This document shows positions 1-7,782 of a DNA stretch of 11,393 nt, piece after piece; within the stretch, counting starts at the first letter, position 1, and each line of letters begins with the position of its first letter. The position numbers were made by a program, and so were the translations under genes. Source of the DNA: Rhizobiaceae bacterium (GTDB lineage: Bacteria; Pseudomonadota; Alphaproteobacteria; Rhizobiales; Rhizobiaceae); assembly GCA_028865845.1 (NCBI GenBank), contig JAGWJK010000057.1, positions 1 to 11,393 on the forward strand, written 5' to 3'. Below the pieces are notes generated by a model, which saw nothing but the letters and a program-made list of their open reading frames with translations, ran no database searches and was not told the DNA's origin.

Positions 1-8
1 GATAGGAT

Positions 9-41
9 GAACAAAAGGCCCGATCTTGCCGGCCGGGCCTT
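9..41 (-). terminator. Intrinsic terminator of the nine-gene minus-strand operon
   Basis: Positions 15-22 (AAGGCCCG) and 34-41 (CGGGCCTT) form a perfect 8-bp stem with an 11-base loop. Read on the minus strand, the stem is followed at once by TTTTGTT (positions 16-10), a normal U-tract. It lies about 65 bases past the stop codon of the solute-binding protein gene, as expected for the end of the operon. Confidence 0.72.
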
Positions 42-106
42 CACGCTTAGTTTAATCGCCGATTACCTGGCTCGTCCAGAAGATCGGAAGACTAGCGTTT
101 TATGCC

Positions 107-1609
107 TCAGTTGGCCCAGCTCATCCGGTTCAGGAAGAAGCTTTCATTGGGGGTCGGCTGGAAGTTCAGCGCTTTCGAAGCGCCGTAGATCGCATCCATC
201 TGGTAGAGCGGCACGGCCGGTATCTGATCGGCGACGAACTGGCTGATCTTTTCGTAATCCGCCAACCGCTTGCTCTCGTCGGACGAAGAGCCTGCCTCAT
301 CCAGCAGCGCATCCAGATCGGGGCTGGTGCTGATCGACCAGGTGCTGCCCGAGTGGAAAAGGTAGTTCAGAACGCCGTCGGCATCCTGGCAGGCGCAGGA
401 ATTGGTGCTGATCGCCAGAGCCGGAGCGTCGTTCGGTCCCTTTTGGATCAGTTGCAGGAAGGTCGGCGTGTCGACCTGCGTGATTTCCACGTCGAAACCG
501 ACTTCCTGCAATTCCTGGAGAACGGCTTCGGCGACGCGCTGGTCGAAGAAGGCGCCGATGGTGAGCTGGAACTTCGGCGGCTTGCCGGCACTGGCGATCA
601 GGGCCTTCGCCTTATCGGGGTCGTAGGGCAGGCCGGTGACCTTGTCGCTCCAGCCGAAATGCGCTGGCGTCATCATCTGGGCGACCGGCTTGTCGAAGCC
701 GCCGAGAATACCTTGGGTGATCCCGTCCTTGTCGATGGCATAGGCGAGCGCTTGGCGCAGCTTCAGATTATCGAAGGGCGGCTTGTTGGGATTGACGCGG
801 ATGAAGGCCATTCTTTCGGTCAGCACCGGCAGTGCCTTGACGCTTTGCGAGTCCTGCAATTGCGCCGCCTGGTCCGAGGTCAGGGCACGCGCGAAATCGG
901 CGACACCGGCCTGCAGGTCCGCCAATCGGGTCGATGCATCCGGGACGGCGCGGAATACGGCCTGCTCGAACGGGCCTTTGTTTCCCCAATACTGTTCGTT
1001 GCGGGCAAGCGTCACAGCCACGCCGCGATCCCATTTGACGAACTTGTAGGGTCCGCTGCCGACGGGCGCCAGATTGAACGCCTGGTTGCCGACTGACTGC
1101 ACGACATGTTCCGGAACGATGGAGAGCTTGGTCAGCTGCGCAAGCAGCGCCGGATAGGCGGTCTTCAGCGTCAGCGTGACTTCGTGATCGCCAGAGACCT
1201 CGGCCTTTGCGATCTTGGCGAATTGGCTGAGCTGCGGGCTTGCCAGCTTCGGGTCGATGATCCGGTTGATGCTGAAGGCGACATCTTCCGCGGTCAGCGG
1301 CGTGCCGTCGTGAAAGGTGACATCGCCACGGAGCGTGAACGCAATCTTCGTGTCCGACAAGTTCTTCCACGATGTAGCGATTTCGGGGACGATCTTGCCG
1401 CTGTTATCGCGCGTGACCAGATTGTCGAAAATATTGCGATAGACGAAGTAGCTGTCCGGATTCCACTGCAATTGCGGATCTAGCGTCGAAGGTTCGTTGA
1501 CGAGATCGATTACGATCTGCGGCTTTTCCGCTGCCTGGGTCATGGCGGCGGGAAGCAGGACCATTCCGACAGCGGCTGTTAAAACAAGAAGCTTGCGTAA
1601 TATCATCAT
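107..1609 (-). CDS. Periplasmic solute-binding protein of a peptide/nickel-type (family 5) ABC importer
   Basis: This protein (500 residues) should capture the substrate in the periplasm and deliver it to the permease pair encoded upstream in the operon. Residues 1-26 form a Sec signal peptide (positive RK at 5-6, hydrophobic core, cleavage near TQA-AEK); there is no lipobox Cys, so it should be soluble. The mature part has the family 5 layout: an opening NEPSTLDPQ segment, FHDGTPLTAEDVAFS, the P(A)YP and GSGPYKFVKW region, and an RQALAYAIDK segment. Length is normal for DppA/OppA-like proteins. The first two codons are both ATG. GGAG lies 3 bases before the first and 6 before the second, so 1606 may be the true start. 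It is the last gene of the run, 72 bases after the ATPase gene, and has its own ribosome binding site. The ligand cannot be inferred: family 5 members bind peptides, opines, sugars, glutathione or nickel complexes. Confidence 0.93.
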   Translation of the reverse strand: MMILRKLLVLTAAVGMVLLPAAMTQAAEKPQIVIDLVNEPSTLDPQLQWNPDSYFVYRNIFDNLVTRDNSGKIVPEIATSWKNLSDTKIAFTLRGDVTFHDGTPLTAEDVAFSINRIIDPKLASPQLSQFAKIAKAEVSGDHEVTLTLKTAYPALLAQLTKLSIVPEHVVQSVGNQAFNLAPVGSGPYKFVKWDRGVAVTLARNEQYWGNKGPFEQAVFRAVPDASTRLADLQAGVADFARALTSDQAAQLQDSQSVKALPVLTERMAFIRVNPNKPPFDNLKLRQALAYAIDKDGITQGILGGFDKPVAQMMTPAHFGWSDKVTGLPYDPDKAKALIASAGKPPKFQLTIGAFFDQRVAEAVLQELQEVGFDVEITQVDTPTFLQLIQKGPNDAPALAISTNSCACQDADGVLNYLFHSGSTWSISTSPDLDALLDEAGSSSDESKRLADYEKISQFVADQIPAVPLYQMDAIYGASKALNFQPTPNESFFLNRMSWAN

Positions 1610-1681
1610 CTACTCCTTCAAAGAATGGGTGCAGGCATTGGCGGGCGGTGGGAGACACGCCGGCCGTCGATAGGCATTGCT

Positions 1682-2686
1682 TCACGAATGCTCATGCTCG
1701 AGCCGGGATGGCGCTCTCACATGGCATGCAGCCGAATGACCAGTCTCCTGAAGCGACTGGAGTTCGGGCGATATCGTTCGACAGAGTGGCTGAACGATCG
1801 GGCATCGCGTCGAAAACCGGCAACCGTCGGGCGGATTTGCCGGGCTCGGCAGGTCGCCCTGCAGAATGATGCGCTTGCGATGGCGCTGCGCGCGCGGATC
1901 GGGCAAGGGCACGGCGCTCAGCAGCGCTTCGGTATAGGGATGGACCGGACGAGCAAAGACATCCGCCGTCGCTCCCGTCTCCGCGATCCGTCCAAGATAC
2001 ATCACCGCAACCCGATCGGCGAAGTGCCGCACGACCGACAGATCATGGGAGATGAAAAGATAGGAAAGGCTGAAACGCTGCTGCAGTTCGAGCAAGAGGT
2101 TCAGGATCTGCGACCGGATCGAGACGTCGAGGGCCGAAACCGGCTCGTCGAGGATCAGCAGCTTGGGCTGCAGCGCGATGGCGCGGGCAATCACGATGCG
2201 CTGGCGCTGCCCGCCGGAAAAGGCGTTCGGCTTGCGATCGGCATGGGCGGGATTGAGCCCGACGAGATCCAGCAGTTCCGCCACCCGCCGTTTGCGTTCG
2301 TCGTGGGTGCCGACATTGTGGATGATCAGTGGTTCGGCAATGCTTTCGCCGATCGTCAGCTTCGGATTGAGGGCCGAAAGCGGATCCTGAAAAATGATCT
2401 GTATATCACGCGACAGATTGGCCCGGCGCTCCGAGGCTTCGGCCGCCACGGTCTCGCCCTCAAAAACCATGCTGCCCGATGTCGCCCGCTGCATTCCAAG
2501 GATCGTCGCACCGAGCGTCGACTTTCCGCAGCCCGATTCACCGACGAGCGCAAGGCTTTCTCCCGGCGCGATGTCGAGATCGACGCCGTCGACAGCCTTC
2601 AGCCAGCCGACCGGGCGGCCAAGAAAACCGCCGCGGATCGGGAAATGCACGCGAAGATCCCGAACGGAAAGCAGGGGAGCGGTCAT
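1682..2686 (-). CDS. Dpp/Opp-type ABC transporter ATPase (DppF/OppF-like)
   Basis: One of two nucleotide-binding subunits that power the importer from the cytoplasmic face (334 residues from this start). Visible motifs: Walker A GESGCGKS at residues 49-56, Q-loop Gln about 100 (IIFQDP), signature FSGGQRQR about 156-163, Walker B LLILDEP about 177-183, and the switch His in FISHD about 214. The C-terminal oligopeptide-transporter extension carries four Cys (about 289, 295, 302, 321) in the GCRFSTRCP region. An upstream in-frame ATG at 2719 would add 11 residues and overlap the previous gene by 37 bases. I prefer 2686 because GGGAGG sits 5 bases before it and it makes an exact ATGA overlap with the preceding stop, as at three other junctions of this operon. 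Its partner ATPase is the gene just upstream. Confidence 0.93.
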   Translation of the reverse strand: MTAPLLSVRDLRVHFPIRGGFLGRPVGWLKAVDGVDLDIAPGESLALVGESGCGKSTLGATILGMQRATSGSMVFEGETVAAEASERRANLSRDIQIIFQDPLSALNPKLTIGESIAEPLIIHNVGTHDERKRRVAELLDLVGLNPAHADRKPNAFSGGQRQRIVIARAIALQPKLLILDEPVSALDVSIRSQILNLLLELQQRFSLSYLFISHDLSVVRHFADRVAVMYLGRIAETGATADVFARPVHPYTEALLSAVPLPDPRAQRHRKRIILQGDLPSPANPPDGCRFSTRCPIVQPLCRTISPELQSLQETGHSAACHVRAPSRLEHEHS

Positions 2687-3654
2687 GCCAGCCTCCCGAT
2701 CAATGTCTGGTGCCAGCACGCGGCGCGGTGATCGATGCCGGCTGCGGCAAGCGGCGGCGGCTGATTGCAGACGTCATCGGCAAGCGGGCAACGCGTGGAA
2801 AATCGGCATCCCGCCGGCCAGCTGCCGATATCGGGGACGGTGCCCTTGATCGTCGGCAGGAAGGTCTTCGCGTCGCCGTCGAGCCTCGGTATGGTCGACA
2901 GCAGCATTCGCGTGTAGGGATGCTGCTGCTTGTCGAAAATGGCGTCGACGGGCGCTTCCTCGACGATCTGGCCGGCGTACATCACCGCCACCCGATCGGC
3001 GATGTCTGCGACGACGCCCATATCATGGGTGATCAGCAGGATCGCAGTGCCGGTTTCGGCGCGCAGTCGCGTCATCAGTTCAAGAATCTGAGCTTGGATC
3101 GTGACATCGAGCGCCGTCGTCGGTTCGTCGGCGATCAGCAGCCGCGGCTCGGTGATCAGAGCCATGGCGATCATCGCCCTCTGGCACATGCCGCCGGACA
3201 GCTCGAATGGAAACTGGCGGAACCGCAGGGCGGGTTCCGGTATCCCCACTTGTTCCAGCATGGCGATCGCCTGCTTCTGCGCCTGGCCCGTCGAAAGCCC
3301 GCGGTGAACGACAAGGCTTTCGGCAATCTGCCGGCCGATCGGCATCAGCGGATTGAGCGAGGCGACGGGCTCCTGAAAGATCATCGCCATTTCGTCGCCG
3401 CGCAGGCGTTTCAGCGCGGCATCGTCAAGCCCGGTAAGCTCCCGGCCGTTCAGTCGAACCGATCCCTTCTTCCGCGTCGCAACACGTGGCAGCAGGCCCA
3501 TGACGGAGAAGGCCGTCATCGACTTGCCGCAGCCGGATTCGCCGACCAATGTCACGATTTCACCGGCCGCAACCGAGAAGCCGACCCCGTCGACGACGGG
3601 CTTATCGCCGATCGAAATGTGCAGGTCTTCGACGGTGAGGACGGGTTGCGTCAT
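2683..3654 (-). CDS. Dpp/Opp-type ABC transporter ATPase (DppD/OppD-like)
   Basis: Second nucleotide-binding subunit of the same importer (323 residues, normal length). It shows Walker A GESGCGKS at residues 38-45, Q-loop Gln about 94 (MIFQEP), signature LSGGMCQR about 152-159, Walker [13 protein letters not shown] about 172-183 and the switch His about 210 (LITHD). The C-terminal tail has four Cys (283, 289, 296, 313) in the GCRFSTRCP context. In some Dpp/Opp ATPases the equivalent Cys bind an iron-sulfur cluster, so the same is possible here. Its start overlaps the stop of the Ntn hydrolase gene by four bases (ATGA at 3654-3651), and its stop overlaps the next ATPase start the same way, which suggests translational coupling through the hydrolase, ATPase and ATPase genes. 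Confidence 0.94.
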   Translation of the reverse strand: MTQPVLTVEDLHISIGDKPVVDGVGFSVAAGEIVTLVGESGCGKSMTAFSVMGLLPRVATRKKGSVRLNGRELTGLDDAALKRLRGDEMAMIFQEPVASLNPLMPIGRQIAESLVVHRGLSTGQAQKQAIAMLEQVGIPEPALRFRQFPFELSGGMCQRAMIAMALITEPRLLIADEPTTALDVTIQAQILELMTRLRAETGTAILLITHDMGVVADIADRVAVMYAGQIVEEAPVDAIFDKQQHPYTRMLLSTIPRLDGDAKTFLPTIKGTVPDIGSWPAGCRFSTRCPLADDVCNQPPPLAAAGIDHRAACWHQTLIGRLA

Positions 3655-5192
3655 GTCGGCTTCGCCTCACGAACGGCGGCCCACGGGTTTTTGGGGTGGA
3701 CCATGCCGGTATTGACGCCGTCCCGCCGCAGAACCGCCGAAGGCACCGCAAAATTGACAGGGTAGAGCGTATCCTCGATCAGGTTGATCTTGAATTCCGA
3801 GGCGACGGCTGCGGCCACATCGGGTGCTGCCGTGCGGTTGACGTGAATCGTCGTGCCGCTGGCATCAATCCGCGGGCTCAGCAGCGCTTCCTCCAGCGAC
3901 AGGCCGTAGGTGGCAACATAGGCAAGGATCTGTGCGACGGCGGGAACGATCTGCCGGCCGCCGGCAGCGCCGAGCGCGAGTTCGGGTATCCCATTCCGCG
4001 TGGCGATGATCGGAGACATGTTGGCGAGCGGCCTGCTGGCCGGCGCTATGGAATTGGGCTGACCCGGCCGCGGATCGAACCACATCATGCCGTTGTTGAG
4101 GGCAAAACCGGTCTCGCGTACCACCACCTTCGAGCCGAAGCGCGACAGCAGGGTATTGGTGAGCGCGACCATGGTGCCGTCGCGATCCACCACGCTGATA
4201 TGGCTCGTGCAGCTTTCGCCGGCGGCATGTCCGAGATGCTTCAGGCGATATTCGCTGGCAGTACGGATCGCGCGCGCAAAGGCTAGGGCGGCCTCGCCGC
4301 TGAGGGGGCTATCCGCCGGCAAGCTGCGATCGAGTTCGGCCATGGCCGCACAAAGCGTCGGCCCTCCCGACAGGCCGGGTACGGCGTGGATGACAAGATC
4401 CTTGTATTCCTGCGTCAGCGGCGTCAGCCAGCGTGGCGCGTAGGCAGCGAGATCCTGTCTTGAAAGTGTCGATCCGCCCGACGACAGGCCATCGACCAGG
4501 AGATTGGCGATTTCTCCTTCATAAAAGTCGCGTGCGCCAGCCTCAGCGAGCCTTTCCAGGGTCCTCGCTTTTGCCGTCATCGGCAGGAACGCGGTTCGGC
4601 CACCCTCGGGCACGCGCGGGGCGCGGCCGTTGTGCAGGAACAGTTCGGAGGCTGCCGGAAACTGCGCGAGATTGGCGCCGTCGATCGCAAGCGCCAGGGC
4701 GGCATACCAATCGAGCTGCAGGCCGCGATGCGCCTGTTCGATCGCCGGTGCCAATGCCTCGGCCCAAGAGATCGTTCCGAAGCGGGAGACGGCTTCGGCA
4801 AAGCCGGCGATGGCGCCCGGCACGCATATGGACCCGTAACCAATCAGGTTGCGGTCGCCTTCGACGGACGGCCAATCGAACCAGTCGCCGTCCCGGCCGG
4901 GAACAAGTGGATAAGCGGCGGGATCGAGGGCCGCCGGCGAGATGACGTTGAAATCAAGAACGTCGACGGAGCCGCTCTTGTCACCCCGGACCATGAAGCC
5001 GCCGCCGCCGATGCCCGACAGCCACGGCTCGACAACGCTGAGCACAAGTGCCGTCGTCACCGCCGCGTCGACGGCATTGCCGCCCCTGGACAACACCGCC
5101 GCGCCAGCCTCGGCCGCTCGCCAGTTCTGGCAGGCGACCAGGCCATTTTCGCTGCGGGTCTCGTGCTTGCCGATCTGCCAGGTCTCGTTCAT
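3651..5192 (-). CDS. Gamma-glutamyltransferase-family Ntn hydrolase, probably cytoplasmic and of altered specificity
   Basis: A 513-residue member of the GGT family, whose precursors self-cleave to expose an N-terminal Thr nucleophile that attacks amide bonds. The fold markers are clear: GGNAVDAAV at about 37-45, VVEPWLSGIGGGGFMV at 53-68, GYGSICVPGAIAG at about 118-130 and the TSHISVVD cleavage motif with catalytic Thr329. The GG pair at 411-412 should form the oxyanion hole. There is no signal peptide, unlike periplasmic E. coli Ggt. Residues that hold the gamma-glutamyl group in E. coli Ggt look replaced: the Arg of FRE.AP is Asn82, the Asn of TLN is Leu349, the QMDD segment is GMMW (367-370) and the SS before MSP is Ala390-Asn391. 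The lid-loop region is also short. It may be an amidohydrolase such as the oxamate-cleaving HpxW group. An in-frame ORF extends to 5438, but that part reads antisense to the deacetylase family sequence and is rejected. The chosen ATG overlaps the upstream stop as ATGA. Confidence 0.9.
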   Translation of the reverse strand: MNETWQIGKHETRSENGLVACQNWRAAEAGAAVLSRGGNAVDAAVTTALVLSVVEPWLSGIGGGGFMVRGDKSGSVDVLDFNVISPAALDPAAYPLVPGRDGDWFDWPSVEGDRNLIGYGSICVPGAIAGFAEAVSRFGTISWAEALAPAIEQAHRGLQLDWYAALALAIDGANLAQFPAASELFLHNGRAPRVPEGGRTAFLPMTAKARTLERLAEAGARDFYEGEIANLLVDGLSSGGSTLSRQDLAAYAPRWLTPLTQEYKDLVIHAVPGLSGGPTLCAAMAELDRSLPADSPLSGEAALAFARAIRTASEYRLKHLGHAAGESCTSHISVVDRDGTMVALTNTLLSRFGSKVVVRETGFALNNGMMWFDPRPGQPNSIAPASRPLANMSPIIATRNGIPELALGAAGGRQIVPAVAQILAYVATYGLSLEEALLSPRIDASGTTIHVNRTAAPDVAAAVASEFKINLIEDTLYPVNFAVPSAVLRRDGVNTGMVHPKNPWAAVREAKPT

Positions 5193-6109
5193 TTGCTTCG
5201 TCCGAATCGCGAGGGGCCGATCGCGGCAGGAATGGCCGCGCCCACGGCAAAACGTCCCTGATTGTTGGAAGAGGCGTGATGAGCGGCAATCTCGGCGGCG
5301 GTCGCGACCCAGCTCGACGGTTCTGCGGTGATCTCCTCCAGCAGCTTTTCGAGGATTGCGATGCGCTGCGCCCGGCCGGATATCCAATCGTGGATCGTCA
5401 GCGTGAAAAGCCCGCCGAAACGATGCAAGGCGCGCCATTCGGTCAGCCAGTCGTCAAGGACTGCGGTGCTGGAGCGGGGCGCACCGCGTTCGCTGCCGCT
5501 ATTTTCGAATTTGAAGAAGATCGCATCGTCCAGGGCCCATTGCACGGGTATCTCCGTGACGCCCTCGATCTCGTAGGGATGGTCGAAGCCCATGAGGGAC
5601 GAATCGTAGGCAAGGCCGTGACGCTTCACCTCCGCCAGCATGTGCGGCGTCATTTCCCAGGCGGGCGATCGGAACCCGACCGGCTTCCGGCCGGTCTGGG
5701 CGACGAAAAGCGCAAGGCTGGCGTCGAGTGCGGCGCTGAACTCCTCGTCGGTGATATCGCCGACGAGCTCATGGAAATATCCATGGAGGCCGATTTCGTG
5801 GCCGGCTTCCAAGAGAGCCGGCAGAAGCGACGGATCGGATTGCGCAACCACGCCCGGCACATAGAAGCTTGCCTTGACGTCGTAGCGCGAAAAGAGATCG
5901 AGGATGCGCGGCAGGCCGGTGCGAAGCCCGAAGCGCCGGATCTCCAGCCGGGAAAGGCGATTGGAGAGACCTTCGCGCTGCTCCCAGAGAAAGGGAGAGG
6001 TCGCATCGACATCGACGCTCAGAAGGACCGCGCTTTTCTTGCCCTGTGGCCATTCATAGGCCGGGAAGGACGAAAAATCATTGCCGGGCTTGCCCGCATC
6101 CTGAACCAT
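5189..6109 (-). CDS. Polysaccharide-deacetylase-fold (CE4, HpPgdA-like) metal-dependent amidohydrolase
   Basis: This 306-residue protein has the NodB-homology fold used by metal-dependent de-N-acetylases, cyclic imidases and the allantoinase PuuE. Motif 1 is SVDVDA with Asp33 and Asp35. Motif 2 is HGYFHE with metal ligands His109 and His113. Motif 3 is RSPAWE (Arg147, Pro149). The late TIHDW motif carries His240. The wording around these motifs (AGHEIGLHGY.HE, YDSSLM, EIP..W.LDD) resembles the Helicobacter PgdA/imidase group more than extracellular chitin deacetylases. There is no signal peptide or membrane anchor, so it should act in the cytoplasm, which argues against a cell-wall substrate. 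It lies 18 bases after the SDR gene and overlaps the Ntn hydrolase gene by ATGA. I infer it opens or deacylates an imported small molecule; the actual substrate is unknown. Confidence 0.88.
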   Translation of the reverse strand: MVQDAGKPGNDFSSFPAYEWPQGKKSAVLLSVDVDATSPFLWEQREGLSNRLSRLEIRRFGLRTGLPRILDLFSRYDVKASFYVPGVVAQSDPSLLPALLEAGHEIGLHGYFHELVGDITDEEFSAALDASLALFVAQTGRKPVGFRSPAWEMTPHMLAEVKRHGLAYDSSLMGFDHPYEIEGVTEIPVQWALDDAIFFKFENSGSERGAPRSSTAVLDDWLTEWRALHRFGGLFTLTIHDWISGRAQRIAILEKLLEEITAEPSSWVATAAEIAAHHASSNNQGRFAVGAAIPAAIGPSRFGRSK

Positions 6110-6127
6110 GATCCCTGTCTCCGTGGC

Positions 6128-6919
6128 TTATAGCGGCTTCTTTTTTGCCTGGTATACGGCAAGCGATCCGATGGAATTGCCGCCATCGGCGGTCAGCGTC
6201 GCTCCCGTGATATAGGAGGCAGCATCCGAGGCGAGGAAGAGGACGGCATTGGCCGCATCTCCCGGCTGCGACGACCGGCCGAGCGGAATGTTGCCGAGCA
6301 CGGCGTCGATATGTTCCTGCGTCAGGTGGCTGACGTCGCTGCCGGGGGCAAAGCCGGGTTCAACGATGTTGACGCGGATGCCGAATTCGGCAAGCTCGAT
6401 GGCGAGCCCCTTGTTCAGCCGGTCGAGCGCCGCCTTGGAAACGCAATAGGGAACGGAGGTGCGCCGGATCTTGCGCGATCCGCCCGAGGAAATGTCGATG
6501 ATCGAGCCCTTGATGCCCTTGTCGATCATCTGCCGCGCAACGCCCTGCGACAGCAGGAAAGGCGCGCGCAGGTTGATGCCGAAAATCTTGTCCCAATCAT
6601 CGGCGTTGATGTCGAGAAGGAAGCCGGACGGATAGATGCCGGCATTGTTGACGAGCACATCGGCCGCGCCCCAGGTGTCGGCGATGTGCGCGAGCAGGGC
6701 CTTGATATCGGCATCAGAGGTGAGATCCGCAGCAAACTGCGGATGGTTGCCGTCACCGACGGTTTTGGCGGCAGCAGCAAGCCGAGCTGCATCCTTGTCC
6801 GTCAACAGCACCTGCGCGCCGGCATTGGCGAATGCCTGTGCGATCCATCCCCCGAAAATGCCCGCCGCACCGGTGACGACGACGTGTTTTCCTTTGAAAT
6901 CGTTCGAGAAATCAACCAT
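6128..6919 (-). CDS. Classical short-chain dehydrogenase/reductase (SDR)
   Basis: A 263-residue NAD(P)-dependent oxidoreductase with a Rossmann fold. The cofactor loop reads TGAAGIFG (16-23), a variant of TGxxxGxG with Ile at the second Gly. Asp41 at the end of strand beta-2 suggests NAD(H) over NADP(H). NNAG is at 91-94, and the catalytic set is Asn116, Ser145 (or 144), Tyr158 and Lys162 (YCVSK). The EPGF segment and the LFLASDAASYITGATLTADGG ending are typical. The open frame runs up to 7477, but the part beyond 6919 is antisense-like sequence over the permease gene, so the ATG at 6919 is taken. A GGAG lies about 12 bases upstream, inside the end of the permease gene, 5 bases away. It probably oxidises an alcohol or reduces a ketone in the pathway fed by this importer; substrate unknown. 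Confidence 0.92.
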   Translation of the reverse strand: MVDFSNDFKGKHVVVTGAAGIFGGWIAQAFANAGAQVLLTDKDAARLAAAAKTVGDGNHPQFAADLTSDADIKALLAHIADTWGAADVLVNNAGIYPSGFLLDINADDWDKIFGINLRAPFLLSQGVARQMIDKGIKGSIIDISSGGSRKIRRTSVPYCVSKAALDRLNKGLAIELAEFGIRVNIVEPGFAPGSDVSHLTQEHIDAVLGNIPLGRSSQPGDAANAVLFLASDAASYITGATLTADGGNSIGSLAVYQAKKKPL

Positions 6920-6924
6920 TTGAA

Positions 6925-7782
6925 TTAGGTACTCCGTGGGTCGAGGCGGTCGCGCAGATGATCGCCGATGAAATTGACGGACAGGACGAGAAGGAAGAGG
7001 GCAAAGCCCGGCAGGACCGAGAGCCACCACGCTGTCGCAACGTAATTGCGCCCCGTCGATAGCATCGCACCCCAGCTGGCTGTCGGCGGTTGCACGCCGA
7101 GGCCGAGGAAGGAGAGGCCTGCCTCGAACAGCACCATCAGCCCGAATTCGAGCGTGGCGACGACAATGAGAGCGCCGGCGATATTGGGCAGGACATGCCG
7201 CCGCAGTACTCGGAACCAGCCGGCCCCCATGAACCGCGACAGGCGCAGATACGGCATGTTGGTGACGGTCAATGTCTGCCCGTAGGCGACGCGCGCATAA
7301 CGCGGCCAGCGCGTCAGCGCGAGAACGAGTACGACATTCAGGAGCCCCGGTCCAAGCACGGCGACGGTGATGATCGCGAGCAGAATAGCGGGCACGGACA
7401 ATACGATATCGACCAGCCGCATGATGATCGTTTCCGTCCAGCCGCGATAGAAAGCGGCGAGCATGCCGATCAGACATCCAAAGACGCCCGACAGCAGCAC
7501 CGAGGTGATCGCGACGAAGAGCGAGACACGGGCGCCGTAGATCAGCCGGCTCAACGTGTCGCGGCCGAGCTCATCCGAACCGAAAAGATAGGGCGTGTTG
7601 CGCACGACCGTTCCCGGCGGCTTCAACCGGGCCAGTAGATTCTGGGTATTGGGGTCGTGCGGGGCGATGACCGGAGCAAAGATCGCCATCAGGACGATCA
7701 ACAGCAGGATGACGATCGAAATCGCCACGCCGACCGGCGTCTTGCGCATGAACCGTCGCGATCCGGCAAACGAAACACTCAT
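6925..7782 (-). CDS. Dpp/Opp-type ABC transporter permease (DppC-like)
   Basis: Inner-membrane subunit (285 residues) that pairs with the upstream permease to form the translocation path. It has the DppC plan: a first membrane helix at about residues 17-41, a short periplasmic stretch with FGSDELGRDTLSRLIYGAR (about 67-85), then five more hydrophobic segments. The cytoplasmic coupling loop reads YLRLSRFMGAGWFRVLRRH (about 178-196), where the ATPases dock. AGLSFLGLGVQPP (about 220-232) and the LRDRLDPR ending are characteristic. Start choice is firm: GGGAGG lies 5 bases before the ATG, which overlaps the stop of the other permease gene as ATGA. Confidence 0.95.
   Translation of the reverse strand: MSVSFAGSRRFMRKTPVGVAISIVILLLIVLMAIFAPVIAPHDPNTQNLLARLKPPGTVVRNTPYLFGSDELGRDTLSRLIYGARVSLFVAITSVLLSGVFGCLIGMLAAFYRGWTETIIMRLVDIVLSVPAILLAIITVAVLGPGLLNVVLVLALTRWPRYARVAYGQTLTVTNMPYLRLSRFMGAGWFRVLRRHVLPNIAGALIVVATLEFGLMVLFEAGLSFLGLGVQPPTASWGAMLSTGRNYVATAWWLSVLPGFALFLLVLSVNFIGDHLRDRLDPRST

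Noticed and set aside
353..1096. Plus-strand 247-codon open frame opposite the solute-binding protein gene
   Set aside because: Antisense shadow; the minus frame has a signal peptide and family 5 motifs.
1610..1681. AATGCCT repeated directly in the gap before the solute-binding protein gene
   Set aside because: Seven bases repeated once without symmetry or known function; not distinguishable from chance.
1625..2731. Plus-strand 368-codon open frame opposite the ATPase gene
   Set aside because: Product is Arg-rich and without family features; the opposite strand carries all ATPase motifs. It is a shadow of GC-rich codon use.
2479..3765. Plus-strand 428-codon open frame opposite both ATPase genes
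   Set aside because: Same reason: it crosses a gene boundary on the other strand and shows no domain, while the minus-strand frames are textbook ATPases.
5193..5438. N-terminal extension of the Ntn hydrolase frame
   Set aside because: Arg-rich, reads over the deacetylase gene, and the ATGA-coupled ATG at 5192 begins where GGT-family similarity begins.
6920..7477. N-terminal extension of the SDR frame
   Set aside because: Reads over the permease gene in another frame with low-complexity sequence; classical SDRs begin just before the Rossmann motif, as from 6919.
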